23,230 nt of DNA from an uncultured Clostridia bacterium. GTDB lineage: Bacteria; Bacillota; Clostridia; Oscillospirales; Acutalibacteraceae. Under the pieces are notes generated by a model. That model made no database searches, was not told the origin of the DNA, and worked only from the letters and a program-made list of their open reading frames with translations. Below, in pieces: positions 8,216-15,176 of this stretch. Position 1 is the first letter of the stretch. Each line of letters begins with the position of its first letter. Made by a program: the position numbers and the translations under genes. The stretch is taken from assembly GCA_937876205.1 (NCBI GenBank), contig CALEII010000006.1, positions 1 through 23,230 of the forward strand, written 5' to 3'.

Positions 8216-8863
8216 TTAATAAATGAACGCATAATCAGCTCTGCGTATACTTTCACATTCTGCACTTGCCTCTTCATTTGAAATATCGCCCTTTAATTCA
8301 TCAACACATATTTCAAGAAGTTTTTGAAGTTTTAATATATGTTTACCTCTGTTTTCGTTGTATGCAATAATTACTTCTTTTGTTGATGTTAATTTTATTC
8401 TTTCATCGGTATTTTTTGCCCACTGTAAATATCTCATCAAATCTCCATAAGTGCTCATGTTCACATTTTGTAGAATAGCTTCACATGAGAGGATATTATC
8501 ATAATAATCAAAGTTTATGACATTACTAATTTTTAATTCTTCTAATGATATCTCTCCGTTTTGATATGATTTTGTGTACGAATAATGTGAACTTAGTTGT
8601 GTTTCAGTATAGTTGATTGTCTGTTCAAGCATTTGAATTGCTTGCTCTTTTTCTATATTGCGTTCATTTGCATTAGTAACATTCAAAGTTATACCAAAAC
8701 CAATTACTGCGACGATTATTTCAATGATAAAAACTACAAGGTGTTCACTTGTTATAAATCTTTTGTTTTTTGTGTCTTTTTTTTCTTGTCTGTAAAGAAG
8801 AAAGTTTAAAAAAACACCTGACATTGTTATAATAATCAATGATATCACTATAAAATATTTCAT
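8216..8863 (-). CDS. Hypothetical protein with two N-terminal membrane helices
   Basis: I do not recognise this 215-residue protein. It opens with a hydrophobic helix (about 3-25), a short charged loop (RQEKKDTKNKR), and a second helix (HLVVFIIEIIVAVIGFGITL), then a soluble, mostly helical tail with NERNIEKEQAIQMLEQTINY, likely coiled coil, to the C-terminus. The architecture suggests a membrane-anchored cytoplasmic helical domain. ATG 8861-8863 is preferred because GAGG (8871-8874) lies 7 nt upstream; a TTG two codons earlier is less likely. It sits 15 nt after the PPOX gene and 34 nt before the GH3 gene, so it is probably co-transcribed. Its DNA is visibly richer in A/T than either neighbour, which hints at recent acquisition. 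Confidence 0.75.
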   Translation of the reverse strand: MKYFIVISLIIITMSGVFLNFLLYRQEKKDTKNKRFITSEHLVVFIIEIIVAVIGFGITLNVTNANERNIEKEQAIQMLEQTINYTETQLSSHYSYTKSYQNGEISLEELKISNVINFDYYDNILSCEAILQNVNMSTYGDLMRYLQWAKNTDERIKLTSTKEVIIAYNENRGKHILKLQKLLEICVDELKGDISNEEASAECESIRRADYAFIY

Positions 8864-8878
8864 AAACAAACCTCATTT

Positions 8879-9370
8879 TTATCTCTTCGGCATTGGTCTG
8901 TGTTTTGCCGTGTATTCGCTGACATCAATCCTGATTACGCTTACTACCTTGGTGATTTTATCATCAAATGTAAAATCATCCTTGCCTGTCTGAGTCTTCA
9001 TAAGCACCACAAGACCGTGCTTTTTTTCCTCGGTGTCTTCAACTATAGTTGCGGTGCCTCTTCCCATAATTGATGAATAGGTGATTCCGTAACGGCAGGC
9101 AACATCACCGTCAAAGGGCGTGATATCGCAGTCCATTTCAAAAAAGACTTTGGGGTTTGTCTGCATAAGGTCTATTTTTCTGCCATGTGGTGCACCGTGA
9201 AGCCATATTGTAAGCTTGTCGCCGTTCATTTCGTAGCCGTAGTTCATCGGCACAACATAAGGTTCGTCACCGTCAACAAGACCTAAGTGAAGCACCTTTG
9301 CTCTGTCGAGTATTTTTATAATTTCGTTTATATCCGTGACTTGTCGTTCACGTCTTGTCATTCCGTTCAT
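8879..9370 (-). CDS. Pyridoxamine 5'-phosphate oxidase-family (NimA-like) flavoprotein
   Basis: The 163-residue protein has the split-barrel FMN-binding pattern of the NimA/PPOX-like family: MTRRERQVTD at the start, then LGLVDGDEPYVVPMNYGYE (35-53), the WLHGAPHGRK segment (56-65) and YSSIMGRGTATIV near the middle. Relatives bind FMN or similar cofactors and reduce small molecules; some confer nitroimidazole resistance, but most have unknown substrates. It is a cytoplasmic protein of normal family length. ATG 9370 is supported by AAAGGAG 9 nt upstream. It lies 15 nt downstream of the DUF1810 gene and 15 nt upstream of the membrane-protein gene, in one probable operon. Confidence 0.88.
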   Translation of the reverse strand: MNGMTRRERQVTDINEIIKILDRAKVLHLGLVDGDEPYVVPMNYGYEMNGDKLTIWLHGAPHGRKIDLMQTNPKVFFEMDCDITPFDGDVACRYGITYSSIMGRGTATIVEDTEEKKHGLVVLMKTQTGKDDFTFDDKITKVVSVIRIDVSEYTAKHRPMPKR

Positions 9371-9385
9371 AATTTAATTCTCCTT

Positions 9386-9808
9386 TTATAATCCAAAATA
9401 ATCGAGAGTTGCCGAATCTTTTCTGCCTTCAAAAAACTTGTTGAGAACATCCTCAAATACGCTGTCTCCGTCACTTGCTATGCTGAAAAGAGTCATTGAT
9501 GACTGAAGCTTGAGATTGTCAGGGAAGTCAAACACATCTTCAATATCATTTGTTTCTATATCAAGAAGTGCATTTGAAATTTCACGGATATTACCACCAA
9601 GATACGGGTCACGTAAAAAAGCCTGCGCCTCTTCAAGACTGTATATGGAGTACATTTCGCTCATTGAAGTTCTGCCCAGCCCTGCAACCTGAGGAAAAAT
9701 ATACCACATCCAATGCGTTTCTTTTCTTCCGTTCTGGATTTCTTCAAGAGCAGTGCTGTAATCTCTCTTGTGCATTTCAGTAAACCTTGCAAGGTCAATG
9801 TAACTCAT
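9386..9808 (-). CDS. DUF1810 family protein
   Basis: This is a complete 140-residue member of DUF1810, a small cytoplasmic family of unknown function. The signature is clear: HWMWYIFPQVAGLGRTSMSE (32-51), followed by YSIYSLEEAQAFLRDPYLGG and a helical C-terminus ending in LDYFGL. The start ATG at 9808 has a near-ideal AAGGAGG 5 nt upstream. It is the first gene of the run that continues through the PPOX and membrane proteins to the GH3 enzyme. No convincing promoter was found in the upstream gap. Confidence 0.88.
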   Translation of the reverse strand: MSYIDLARFTEMHKRDYSTALEEIQNGRKETHWMWYIFPQVAGLGRTSMSEMYSIYSLEEAQAFLRDPYLGGNIREISNALLDIETNDIEDVFDFPDNLKLQSSMTLFSIASDGDSVFEDVLNKFFEGRKDSATLDYFGL

Positions 9809-10066
9809 AATTTCCTCCTTGTAATTTCGGATACTGCCGGTAAAAATGAAGTCATATTTTATTGTGTCATTATCCTGCGATTTTTTAACTTTTTATGGGC
9901 ATTTGCAGAAGCTGATTTGTAAATGCAGAGCGATTTTTTATTTTATCGCAAATTCCGTCAGGGATTTATATCGAAGAACGTTATGTGCGACTCAGCACGC
10001 ATACGCACTCGTCTGTAATGCCTTTAGGTGGGATATCCACCTAAAGGAAATATGCCATATTTGGAT
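9809..10066. other. Non-coding gap with several hairpins
   Basis: The 258-bp gap contains a direct repeat GCGATTTTTTA (9877-9887 and 9930-9940), a GCATTT...AAATGC stem near 9899-9926, GTGCG/CGCAC pairing near 9983-10009, and the hairpin at 10021-10047. A plus-strand frame runs through it but has no ribosome binding site and overlaps the gene at 10067. The promoter of the 9808 operon must lie here, but none stands out. Confidence 0.5.
10021..10047. terminator. Perfect 11-bp hairpin after the 10067 gene
   Basis: CCTTTAGGTGG (10021-10031) and CCACCTAAAGG (10037-10047) flank a 5-nt loop, 19 nt past the stop of the minus-strand gene. The stem is strong but no T-run follows on either strand, so it may be a processing or protection hairpin or part of a repeat rather than a classical terminator. 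Confidence 0.5.
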
Positions 10067-10351
10067 TTATAGTTGTCTAAATTTGAAAATTGTTTCTTGC
10101 ATTTTTTGGAATAAATCTTCCTTGTTAGCAACTGTAATTTCCTGAATTGGGTTCTTCCATCCGAGTGCATCATTGGATGAAACAACAGTGATGCAGTACT
10201 GGTTTGTTGCCATGGGTTTTCCAACATCAATAAGCATACCATCCGCATAGTTAATTTCAATCATATCTTCATCGTCTTCCAATATGAATGAAATTGTTCC
10301 ACCACATAAATCCAAACTCCGGTAATCATCCCACCATCTCCGTTTGCCCAT
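10067..10351 (-). CDS. Small hypothetical protein
   Basis: This 94-residue cytoplasmic protein is not recognised. It begins MGKRRWWDDYRSLDLCGGT, is acidic in the middle (ILEDDEDMIEINYAD) and ends in a basic helix (FQKMQETIFKFRQL); the pattern suggests a compact alpha/beta domain. Reality is supported by AGGAGG a normal distance before the ATG and by coding-like composition. It starts 38 nt after the stop of the rRNA methyltransferase gene and may be its last operon partner. Small single-domain acidic proteins of this kind include immunity proteins, but nothing here proves that. Confidence 0.7.
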   Translation of the reverse strand: MGKRRWWDDYRSLDLCGGTISFILEDDEDMIEINYADGMLIDVGKPMATNQYCITVVSSNDALGWKNPIQEITVANKEDLFQKMQETIFKFRQL

Positions 10352-10389
10352 TATAACTCCTCCTGTAAGCTGAAGTATATCGGCTAGAA

Positions 10390-11805
10390 TTATTTGAAAA
10401 AGTCCTCCACAGTCACATCAAACTTGATTCGCTCGTGGACATCTTTCCGACTTAATAATGCTACCGTTTCTATATGGCTCGTTTTCGGGAACATATCCAC
10501 GGGAGTGACCTTCTGAATCTCAAACCCTTTTTCTTTAAGGATTGCACAATCTCTTGCAAGGGTTGCAGGGTCGCAGGAGATGTAAACAAGCCTTTTCGGG
10601 TTCATTCCATCAATTGTGTCAAGCAGGTCTGCCGCACAGCCTTTTCTCGGAGGGTCAACGATGATTACATCGGGTTTTATGCCTCTTTCTGCAAGGATTT
10701 TTGCCGCTTCGGGAGCATCACCACAGATGAATTCGGCATTGTCAATACCGTTTAATTCTGCATTTATTTTTGCATCCTCAATGGCTTCGGGGATTATTTC
10801 AACACCGATGAGTTTTTTGACCTTTTTCGCCATTGAAAGACCTATTGTGCCTGCACCGCAGTAAAGGTCAAGAAGAGTGTCATTTTCAGAAAGCTGTGCA
10901 TATTCACAAGCCTTGTTGTAAAGGTTTTCAGCCTGGTCACGGTTGACCTGATAGAATGAAAGTGGAGAAATACGCACCTTTACACCGCAAAGTATATCTT
11001 CAATGAAATCACTGCCCCAGATTGTGTAACACTTCTTGCCGAGGATAACATTGCTGTCGTTTGTGTTTTCGTTAACAGTTATTGATGCTATGTTATCGGC
11101 ACATTTCAGCAGTGAAACAATAAGGTCGTCTTTTTTCGGCAGGTTGTGACCGTTTATGACGGCACAGACCATAACCTGATTTGTTACAAAGGCTTTTCTG
11201 ATGTAGATATGTCTGAGCAGTCCTTTGTGTGTTTCTTCGTTATAGACGGAAATGTTGTTTTTCTCAATCCAATTACGGAAAACAGCAACGATTTTACCGA
11301 ATTCCTTCGGCTGGAGCATACAGTCATCACAGTCAATGACTCTGTGAGAATTCTGCGCAAAAAAGCCGATGTTGATTTTTCCGTTTTCGAGCCTTACGGG
11401 GTATTGAGCCTTGTTACGGTAACGGTTTTCTCTGCCTGATTTTATGATTTCTTCGGGTGAAATCTCTATATGGCCGAGTCTTGCAAAAGCATCAACAACT
11501 CTCTGTTTTTTCATTTCACATTCGGCAGTGTAGTTTATATGTCTGAATGCACATCCTCCGCAACGGGAGAAAACCTCACAGTCGGGAATTATTCTTGATT
11601 TTGATGCCTTTATTATGCTCTTGATTTTGCCGACAGCATAATTCTTCTTGGTTTTTATGATATGACAGTCAATGACATCACCTGTTGCCGTATTGGGCAC
11701 AAAGACAGCAATTCCATCATAGTGACCGACGCCGCTGCCTTCAGTTGTGATGCCTGTTATTTCAATTTCGATATCCTGATTTTTTCTCAGAGGGTATGTG
11801 TTCAT
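10390..11805 (-). CDS. rlmD: 23S rRNA (uracil-5-)-methyltransferase, RlmD/RumA family
   Basis: This enzyme methylates a uracil C5 in 23S rRNA using S-adenosylmethionine. The 471 residues hold an N-terminal TRAM-like RNA-binding domain (about 6-65), a 4Fe-4S cluster site (Cys76, Cys82, Cys85 and Cys162, seen as CEVFSRCGGC and DDCMLQ), an SAM-binding loop LLDLYCGAGTIGL (311-323), IIVDPPRKGC (381-390), and catalytic Cys411 in VYISCDPATLARD. In Firmicutes the single homologue may modify two sites (RlmCD type), so the exact target is uncertain. ATG 11803-11805 is chosen: GGAG lies 7 nt upstream and a longer reading frame would run into the preceding gene. It follows the RING protein gene, separated by the hairpin at 11819-11851. 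Confidence 0.93.
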   Translation of the reverse strand: MNTYPLRKNQDIEIEITGITTEGSGVGHYDGIAVFVPNTATGDVIDCHIIKTKKNYAVGKIKSIIKASKSRIIPDCEVFSRCGGCAFRHINYTAECEMKKQRVVDAFARLGHIEISPEEIIKSGRENRYRNKAQYPVRLENGKINIGFFAQNSHRVIDCDDCMLQPKEFGKIVAVFRNWIEKNNISVYNEETHKGLLRHIYIRKAFVTNQVMVCAVINGHNLPKKDDLIVSLLKCADNIASITVNENTNDSNVILGKKCYTIWGSDFIEDILCGVKVRISPLSFYQVNRDQAENLYNKACEYAQLSENDTLLDLYCGAGTIGLSMAKKVKKLIGVEIIPEAIEDAKINAELNGIDNAEFICGDAPEAAKILAERGIKPDVIIVDPPRKGCAADLLDTIDGMNPKRLVYISCDPATLARDCAILKEKGFEIQKVTPVDMFPKTSHIETVALLSRKDVHERIKFDVTVEDFFK

Positions 11806-11818
11806 AGATTGCTCCGTA

Positions 11819-11851
11819 AACAATAATTTATTTTTCCGATAAATTATTGTT
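11819..11851 (-). terminator. 13-bp A/T-rich hairpin between RING protein gene and rlmD
   Basis: AACAATAATTTAT (11819-11831) and ATAAATTATTGTT (11839-11851) pair perfectly around a 7-nt loop. It overlaps the stop of the upstream gene and ends a few bases before the rlmD ribosome binding site. It shares the outer sequence CAATAATTTA with the hairpins at 5894 and 17897 but lacks their inner G/C arm. It could act as a leaky terminator between two co-directional genes. Confidence 0.6.
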
Positions 11852-12926
11852 AAATATATGTTGTCATCATTGTGAAAAACATATAGCACATCACGGGCAG
11901 GAGCAGATTCAACGGTGATACATTGCCTCTCTGCTTAAGATAAATGTGATATACCATATTGTCAGAAGAGATTCTTCTTATTGTTCTTATATCCTTGATC
12001 ATTTTTTTCTTATAGAAATAATTGCCGAAAAAGCCCAGTATTACGCTCATTATCAGTAATGTTGCAATCTGGATTATGCGTGATGCGATATTGATTGGTG
12101 ACACAACAATCTCACCGACAAGCTGATAATACCTTGTCATATCAGTTGTCTCCGAATAGCCTTCCTCGAGCATTTCGGTCATCACTTCATTGAGTTCTTC
12201 AAGAGTGGCATTGTACGATGCGTAGATATCAGGACGTACCTGCTGACAGACAAGAACAGGTATCACGCTTGAAAGAAGACTCACCGAGAAGAAAATTGCA
12301 ATGAGTGAAATGCCAAGCCCTATCATTTTGCGATAGAAACACCAGAAAACACTGCCGAGAGCCGCAGACCAGTTCCAGCTGAACTTTGACTTCGTATCCT
12401 GTATGGTAAGAAATTTACCGATGTATTTGTTGGCATCCTTCTGAATATATTCAGCACATTCAGTGACAGGGATTTCTTCAATTTTGGCGTTTTCGCCGTA
12501 AACAGTCTTTGCATCCTGAGCGAAAACATTGTGATAGGGGTTGTATTGCATTGCAGGGGGAGCCTGCCACTGTGTATTGTCATTGCCGTTTGGGGCAGTC
12601 TGAGGCTGAACGGGAGGCGCAGACCACAGCTTGAGTCTTTCGCCGCAGCGTGTGCAGACAGGCTCTGTGATGTCATTACCTGCTCCGCAAGCAGGGCAGA
12701 TTTTTATGTTTTTGTTATCATCAGTCTGTGGCTGAGAGCCGGTGCTCACTGCATCGGGCATTTGCCATATAAAACCTTCAGCGTGCTTTGAGTTGTTGAT
12801 GCACTTTCCGTTTGCATTCCAGCAATCTCTGTGGTGAGGTGTACCGCAGATAGGGCACACAACAATATCGTCAGTCTGTTCAAATTCTTTGCCGCATACG
12901 GGGCAGTCAATTCCATTGTAATTCAT
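11850..12926 (-). CDS. Prokaryotic RING/zinc-ribbon membrane protein
   Basis: The 358-residue protein has two zinc modules and a membrane part. The first module is a prokaryotic RING-like finger: CPVC (8-11), CPIC (24-27), HHRDCW (31-36) and Cys42. The second is a zinc ribbon: CPAC (77-80) and CTRC (91-94). A Pro/Gln-rich linker follows (about 100-130), then a domain with at least two hydrophobic segments (about 200-230 and 280-315) and a hydrophobic C-terminus, resembling DUF2628-type membrane proteins. No enzymatic role can be assigned; the fingers probably mediate binding on the cytoplasmic side. ATG 12924-12926 is preferred over an upstream TTG because GGAAG is spaced 8 nt before it. Its promoter is at 12958-12986. 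Confidence 0.8.
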   Translation of the reverse strand: MNYNGIDCPVCGKEFEQTDDIVVCPICGTPHHRDCWNANGKCINNSKHAEGFIWQMPDAVSTGSQPQTDDNKNIKICPACGAGNDITEPVCTRCGERLKLWSAPPVQPQTAPNGNDNTQWQAPPAMQYNPYHNVFAQDAKTVYGENAKIEEIPVTECAEYIQKDANKYIGKFLTIQDTKSKFSWNWSAALGSVFWCFYRKMIGLGISLIAIFFSVSLLSSVIPVLVCQQVRPDIYASYNATLEELNEVMTEMLEEGYSETTDMTRYYQLVGEIVVSPINIASRIIQIATLLIMSVILGFFGNYFYKKKMIKDIRTIRRISSDNMVYHIYLKQRGNVSPLNLLLPVMCYMFFTMMTTYI

Positions 12927-12957
12927 ATACTTCACTTCCAAAAAAATTTATTATAAT

Positions 12958-12986
12958 AGTATACACCATTTTTTCTTTATTTGCAA
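12958..12986 (-). promoter_or_regulatory. Probable promoter of the RING protein gene
   Basis: On the minus strand, TTGCAA (12981-12986) and TATACT (12958-12963) are separated by exactly 17 nt, about 30 nt upstream of the start codon. It lies just after the terminator at 13002-13030, marking a clean transcription-unit boundary; rlmD may be served by read-through from here. Confidence 0.7.
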
Positions 12987-13001
12987 CAGCTGTGTAATAT
13001 A

Positions 13002-13030
13002 AAAATCAGCCACCAACGGTGACTGATTTT
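13002..13030 (-). terminator. Intrinsic terminator of the glgP-GH13 operon
   Basis: AAAATCAG-C-CACC (13002-13014) pairs with GGTG-A-CTGATTTT (13018-13030) around a 3-nt loop, with one internal mismatch. Read on the minus strand the stem ends in a T-run (CTGATTTTTAT), the classical form. It lies about 290 nt past the GH13 stop, with the inverted-repeat element in between. Confidence 0.75.
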
Positions 13031-13305
13031 AGGGTGACGGGAATAAAACGAACCCGTTTTTTACAGGCTGATTTCCGTCAATACTTCGTTAAAATACTCG
13101 CAAATCCGTCAAGGATTTGCTGCGTTTTTGCCTTGTCTTGCCAAAAATCCGCACTGTAAAAAATCTTCGACCTTAAAACGAGAGATTTTTATTGGATTTT
13201 TGGTATTGAGGATGAAGGAAGGCTATCGCCTTTCAAATCCGAAATGCCGAAAAGACTTAAAAATAGCCGTTTTTAGGCTGGTTCGGATTATTTCCGTCAC
13301 CCTAA
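13029..13305. mobile_element. Miniature inverted-repeat element (MITE-like), 277 bp
   Basis: The ends are 26-bp inverted repeats (13029-13054 and 13280-13305) starting TTAGGGTGACGG, 23 of 26 positions matching. The inside is highly structured: GCAAATCC-GTCAA-GGATTTGC near 13109-13130, and a long hairpin from GCCAAAAATCC (about 13140) to GGATTTTTGG (about 13203) with a nested AATCT/AGATT stem. A piece near the left end (CCGTTTTTTACAGGCTG) recurs as a direct repeat near the right end. There is no transposase; a 90-codon frame inside lacks a ribosome binding site. A target-site duplication cannot be defined with confidence. Confidence 0.78.
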
Positions 13306-13319
13306 GGGCAAACAATAAT

Positions 13320-15173
13320 TTATCGTTCAATTATAACAGCAGAGTTTGCGTCGATAATTACGGAGCAATATGTCATTCTCTGCCCTGTGATACATCTTGA
13401 ATTGTGCCAGTCCTCGGGCAGATAATAGGTTATTTCGTGGGGATTATTATTTGCAATTATGAGCAGACTGTCTTTTTCACTTGCCCTGACATATGCCACA
13501 CAGCCGAGAGCAGCGGACACGGGATAGAATTTGCCTTTTTTCAGACAGTCATACTTCTTTCTGACTTTTCCGAGGAATTCAAGGTCATACCAGAGCTGAC
13601 TTTTTTCTTTATCCCACGGGAAAAATGTTCTGTTGAAGGGATCTTTGAGGCCCTCTGTGAGCATTTCATCACCGTAATAGATTGACGGTACACCGGGGAG
13701 TGTATACTGAAGCACAACAGCCTGTCTGAGAAGTTTTTCTGCAGTTTTTTTCTGATTTGCACTGAGACTGAGCTGTCTCTGCTTTGCTCTGCCTATGTTT
13801 TCACCGTCAAGTCCGCCCAGAACGCTGAAAATTCTTTCTGTGTCGTGCGTGCCCAGATGATTCATAAGACAGCAGAGCACCTGCGGCGGATAATTCTCGC
13901 AGATTGTCAGCACACTGTCCATAAATCTTTCGGCATCGGCAGTTTTCATAAAGTTGATTATAGCCGTTCTGAACGGATAGTTCATAACAGAGTCAAGCTC
14001 ATTGCCTGAAAAATACTTTCTTCTGCCGCCGTGGCTTATTTTGTTGCTTGCATCCTCCCACACTTCGCCCAGAAGAAGACCTTCGGGGTTTGTGCGTTTG
14101 ACGGCATCCCTGAGCTTTACAATAAAGCTGTCGGGTAGCTCATCTGCGACATCAAGACGGAAGCCGTAGGCACCGGCATTCATCCATTTTTCAATAACAC
14201 CGTTTTTGCCTGCAATATAATTACAGAAGCTTTCATTTTCTTCATTTGTTTCGGGCAGAGTATTTATGCCCCACCAGGAATCATAGTCGGTGTTCCAATT
14301 CTTGAATTTATACCAGCTGTAATATTCTGAGCTCTGAGAGTTGTATGCACCCTTATTATTATACCGTTTGTATATGTTGAAATATATGCTGTCTGCTCCC
14401 GTGTGGCTGAAAACACCGTCGAGGAGTATTTTTATGCCATATTTTCCTGCCTCTTTGCAAAGTGAAACGAAATCGTCGTAATCACCGAGCAAAGGGTCAA
14501 TTTTCATATAGTCGGCAGTATCATAACGGTGATTTGAATGAGCCTCAAAAATCGGGTTCAGATAAATACAGGTAACGCCGAGTTCTCTTAGATACGGAAG
14601 CTTCATTTCAATACCCTTGAGGTCACCGCCGTAGAAATCAACATTCCAGCGTCTGAATTCCTTATTTTCCTGCCACTCGGGTTCTTCATTGAAACTTTTG
14701 TGAATAACTCTGTCTGCAGGAACATTATTTTTTTGTTTTCCCGATGCAAAGAATCTGTCAGGAAAAATCTGATACATCACTCCGCCGGGGAAGTCTGCAG
14801 GTGTGGTGAAATCGGGTGACCAGACTGTCTGCTGCCATTCTTTGCCGTTGTCGCAGAACTGTCCTTTACCGTTTGAGTGAAGAAAAATTCTGCCTCTTCC
14901 GAATGATGTGTCATACTCGAAATGATAAAAATACAGCCCTGCATCACTGAATGTGTGCTCAATTGCCCACCATTCGGTAATGTTATCGGTTGATTTCCAG
15001 TCAAGCTTTATGTATTGTTTTTCTGCGCCGTCTGCTCCCACAACAAGATACACTGCAGAGCACATCATTTCTCTGGGCATACAGACACAAAGCCACAGGG
15101 AATCCCCTGCGGCTGTGCTACCGAATATTGATTTGTGTCTTGTATCTCTTGAGTCAAAGGGAACAAAAAACAT
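13320..15173 (-). CDS. GH13 alpha-glycosidase (neopullulanase/cyclomaltodextrinase type)
   Basis: This cytoplasmic 617-residue enzyme hydrolyses alpha-glucosidic links in maltodextrins or related oligosaccharides; no signal peptide is present. An N-terminal beta domain (about 1-115) is followed by the catalytic barrel: GVMYQIFPDRF (131-141), DGVFSHTG (252-259), nucleophile Asp341 in GFRLDVADEL, acid/base Glu370 in LLGEVWED, and transition-state Asp444 in LGTHDTERI. A C-terminal beta domain ends the protein. The N-terminal domain and QIFPDRF pattern favour the neopullulanase/cyclodextrinase side of GH13. It starts 3 nt after the glgP stop, with only a weak AAAGG/AAGAAG-like site inside glgP, so translation is probably coupled to glgP. 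The stop TAA overlaps an AACAATAATTTATCG motif (13311-13325). Confidence 0.93.
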   Translation of the reverse strand: MFFVPFDSRDTRHKSIFGSTAAGDSLWLCVCMPREMMCSAVYLVVGADGAEKQYIKLDWKSTDNITEWWAIEHTFSDAGLYFYHFEYDTSFGRGRIFLHSNGKGQFCDNGKEWQQTVWSPDFTTPADFPGGVMYQIFPDRFFASGKQKNNVPADRVIHKSFNEEPEWQENKEFRRWNVDFYGGDLKGIEMKLPYLRELGVTCIYLNPIFEAHSNHRYDTADYMKIDPLLGDYDDFVSLCKEAGKYGIKILLDGVFSHTGADSIYFNIYKRYNNKGAYNSQSSEYYSWYKFKNWNTDYDSWWGINTLPETNEENESFCNYIAGKNGVIEKWMNAGAYGFRLDVADELPDSFIVKLRDAVKRTNPEGLLLGEVWEDASNKISHGGRRKYFSGNELDSVMNYPFRTAIINFMKTADAERFMDSVLTICENYPPQVLCCLMNHLGTHDTERIFSVLGGLDGENIGRAKQRQLSLSANQKKTAEKLLRQAVVLQYTLPGVPSIYYGDEMLTEGLKDPFNRTFFPWDKEKSQLWYDLEFLGKVRKKYDCLKKGKFYPVSAALGCVAYVRASEKDSLLIIANNNPHEITYYLPEDWHNSRCITGQRMTYCSVIIDANSAVIIER

Positions 15174-15176
15174 AAA

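Noticed and set aside
9846..10145. 99-codon plus-strand frame across the 9809-10066 gap
   Set aside because: No ribosome binding site, Cys/Trp-rich odd composition, and it overlaps a better-supported gene on the other strand.
13128..13400. 90-codon frame inside the inverted-repeat element
   Set aside because: No ribosome binding site, no transposase-like motif, and it runs across the element edge into the GH13 gene.
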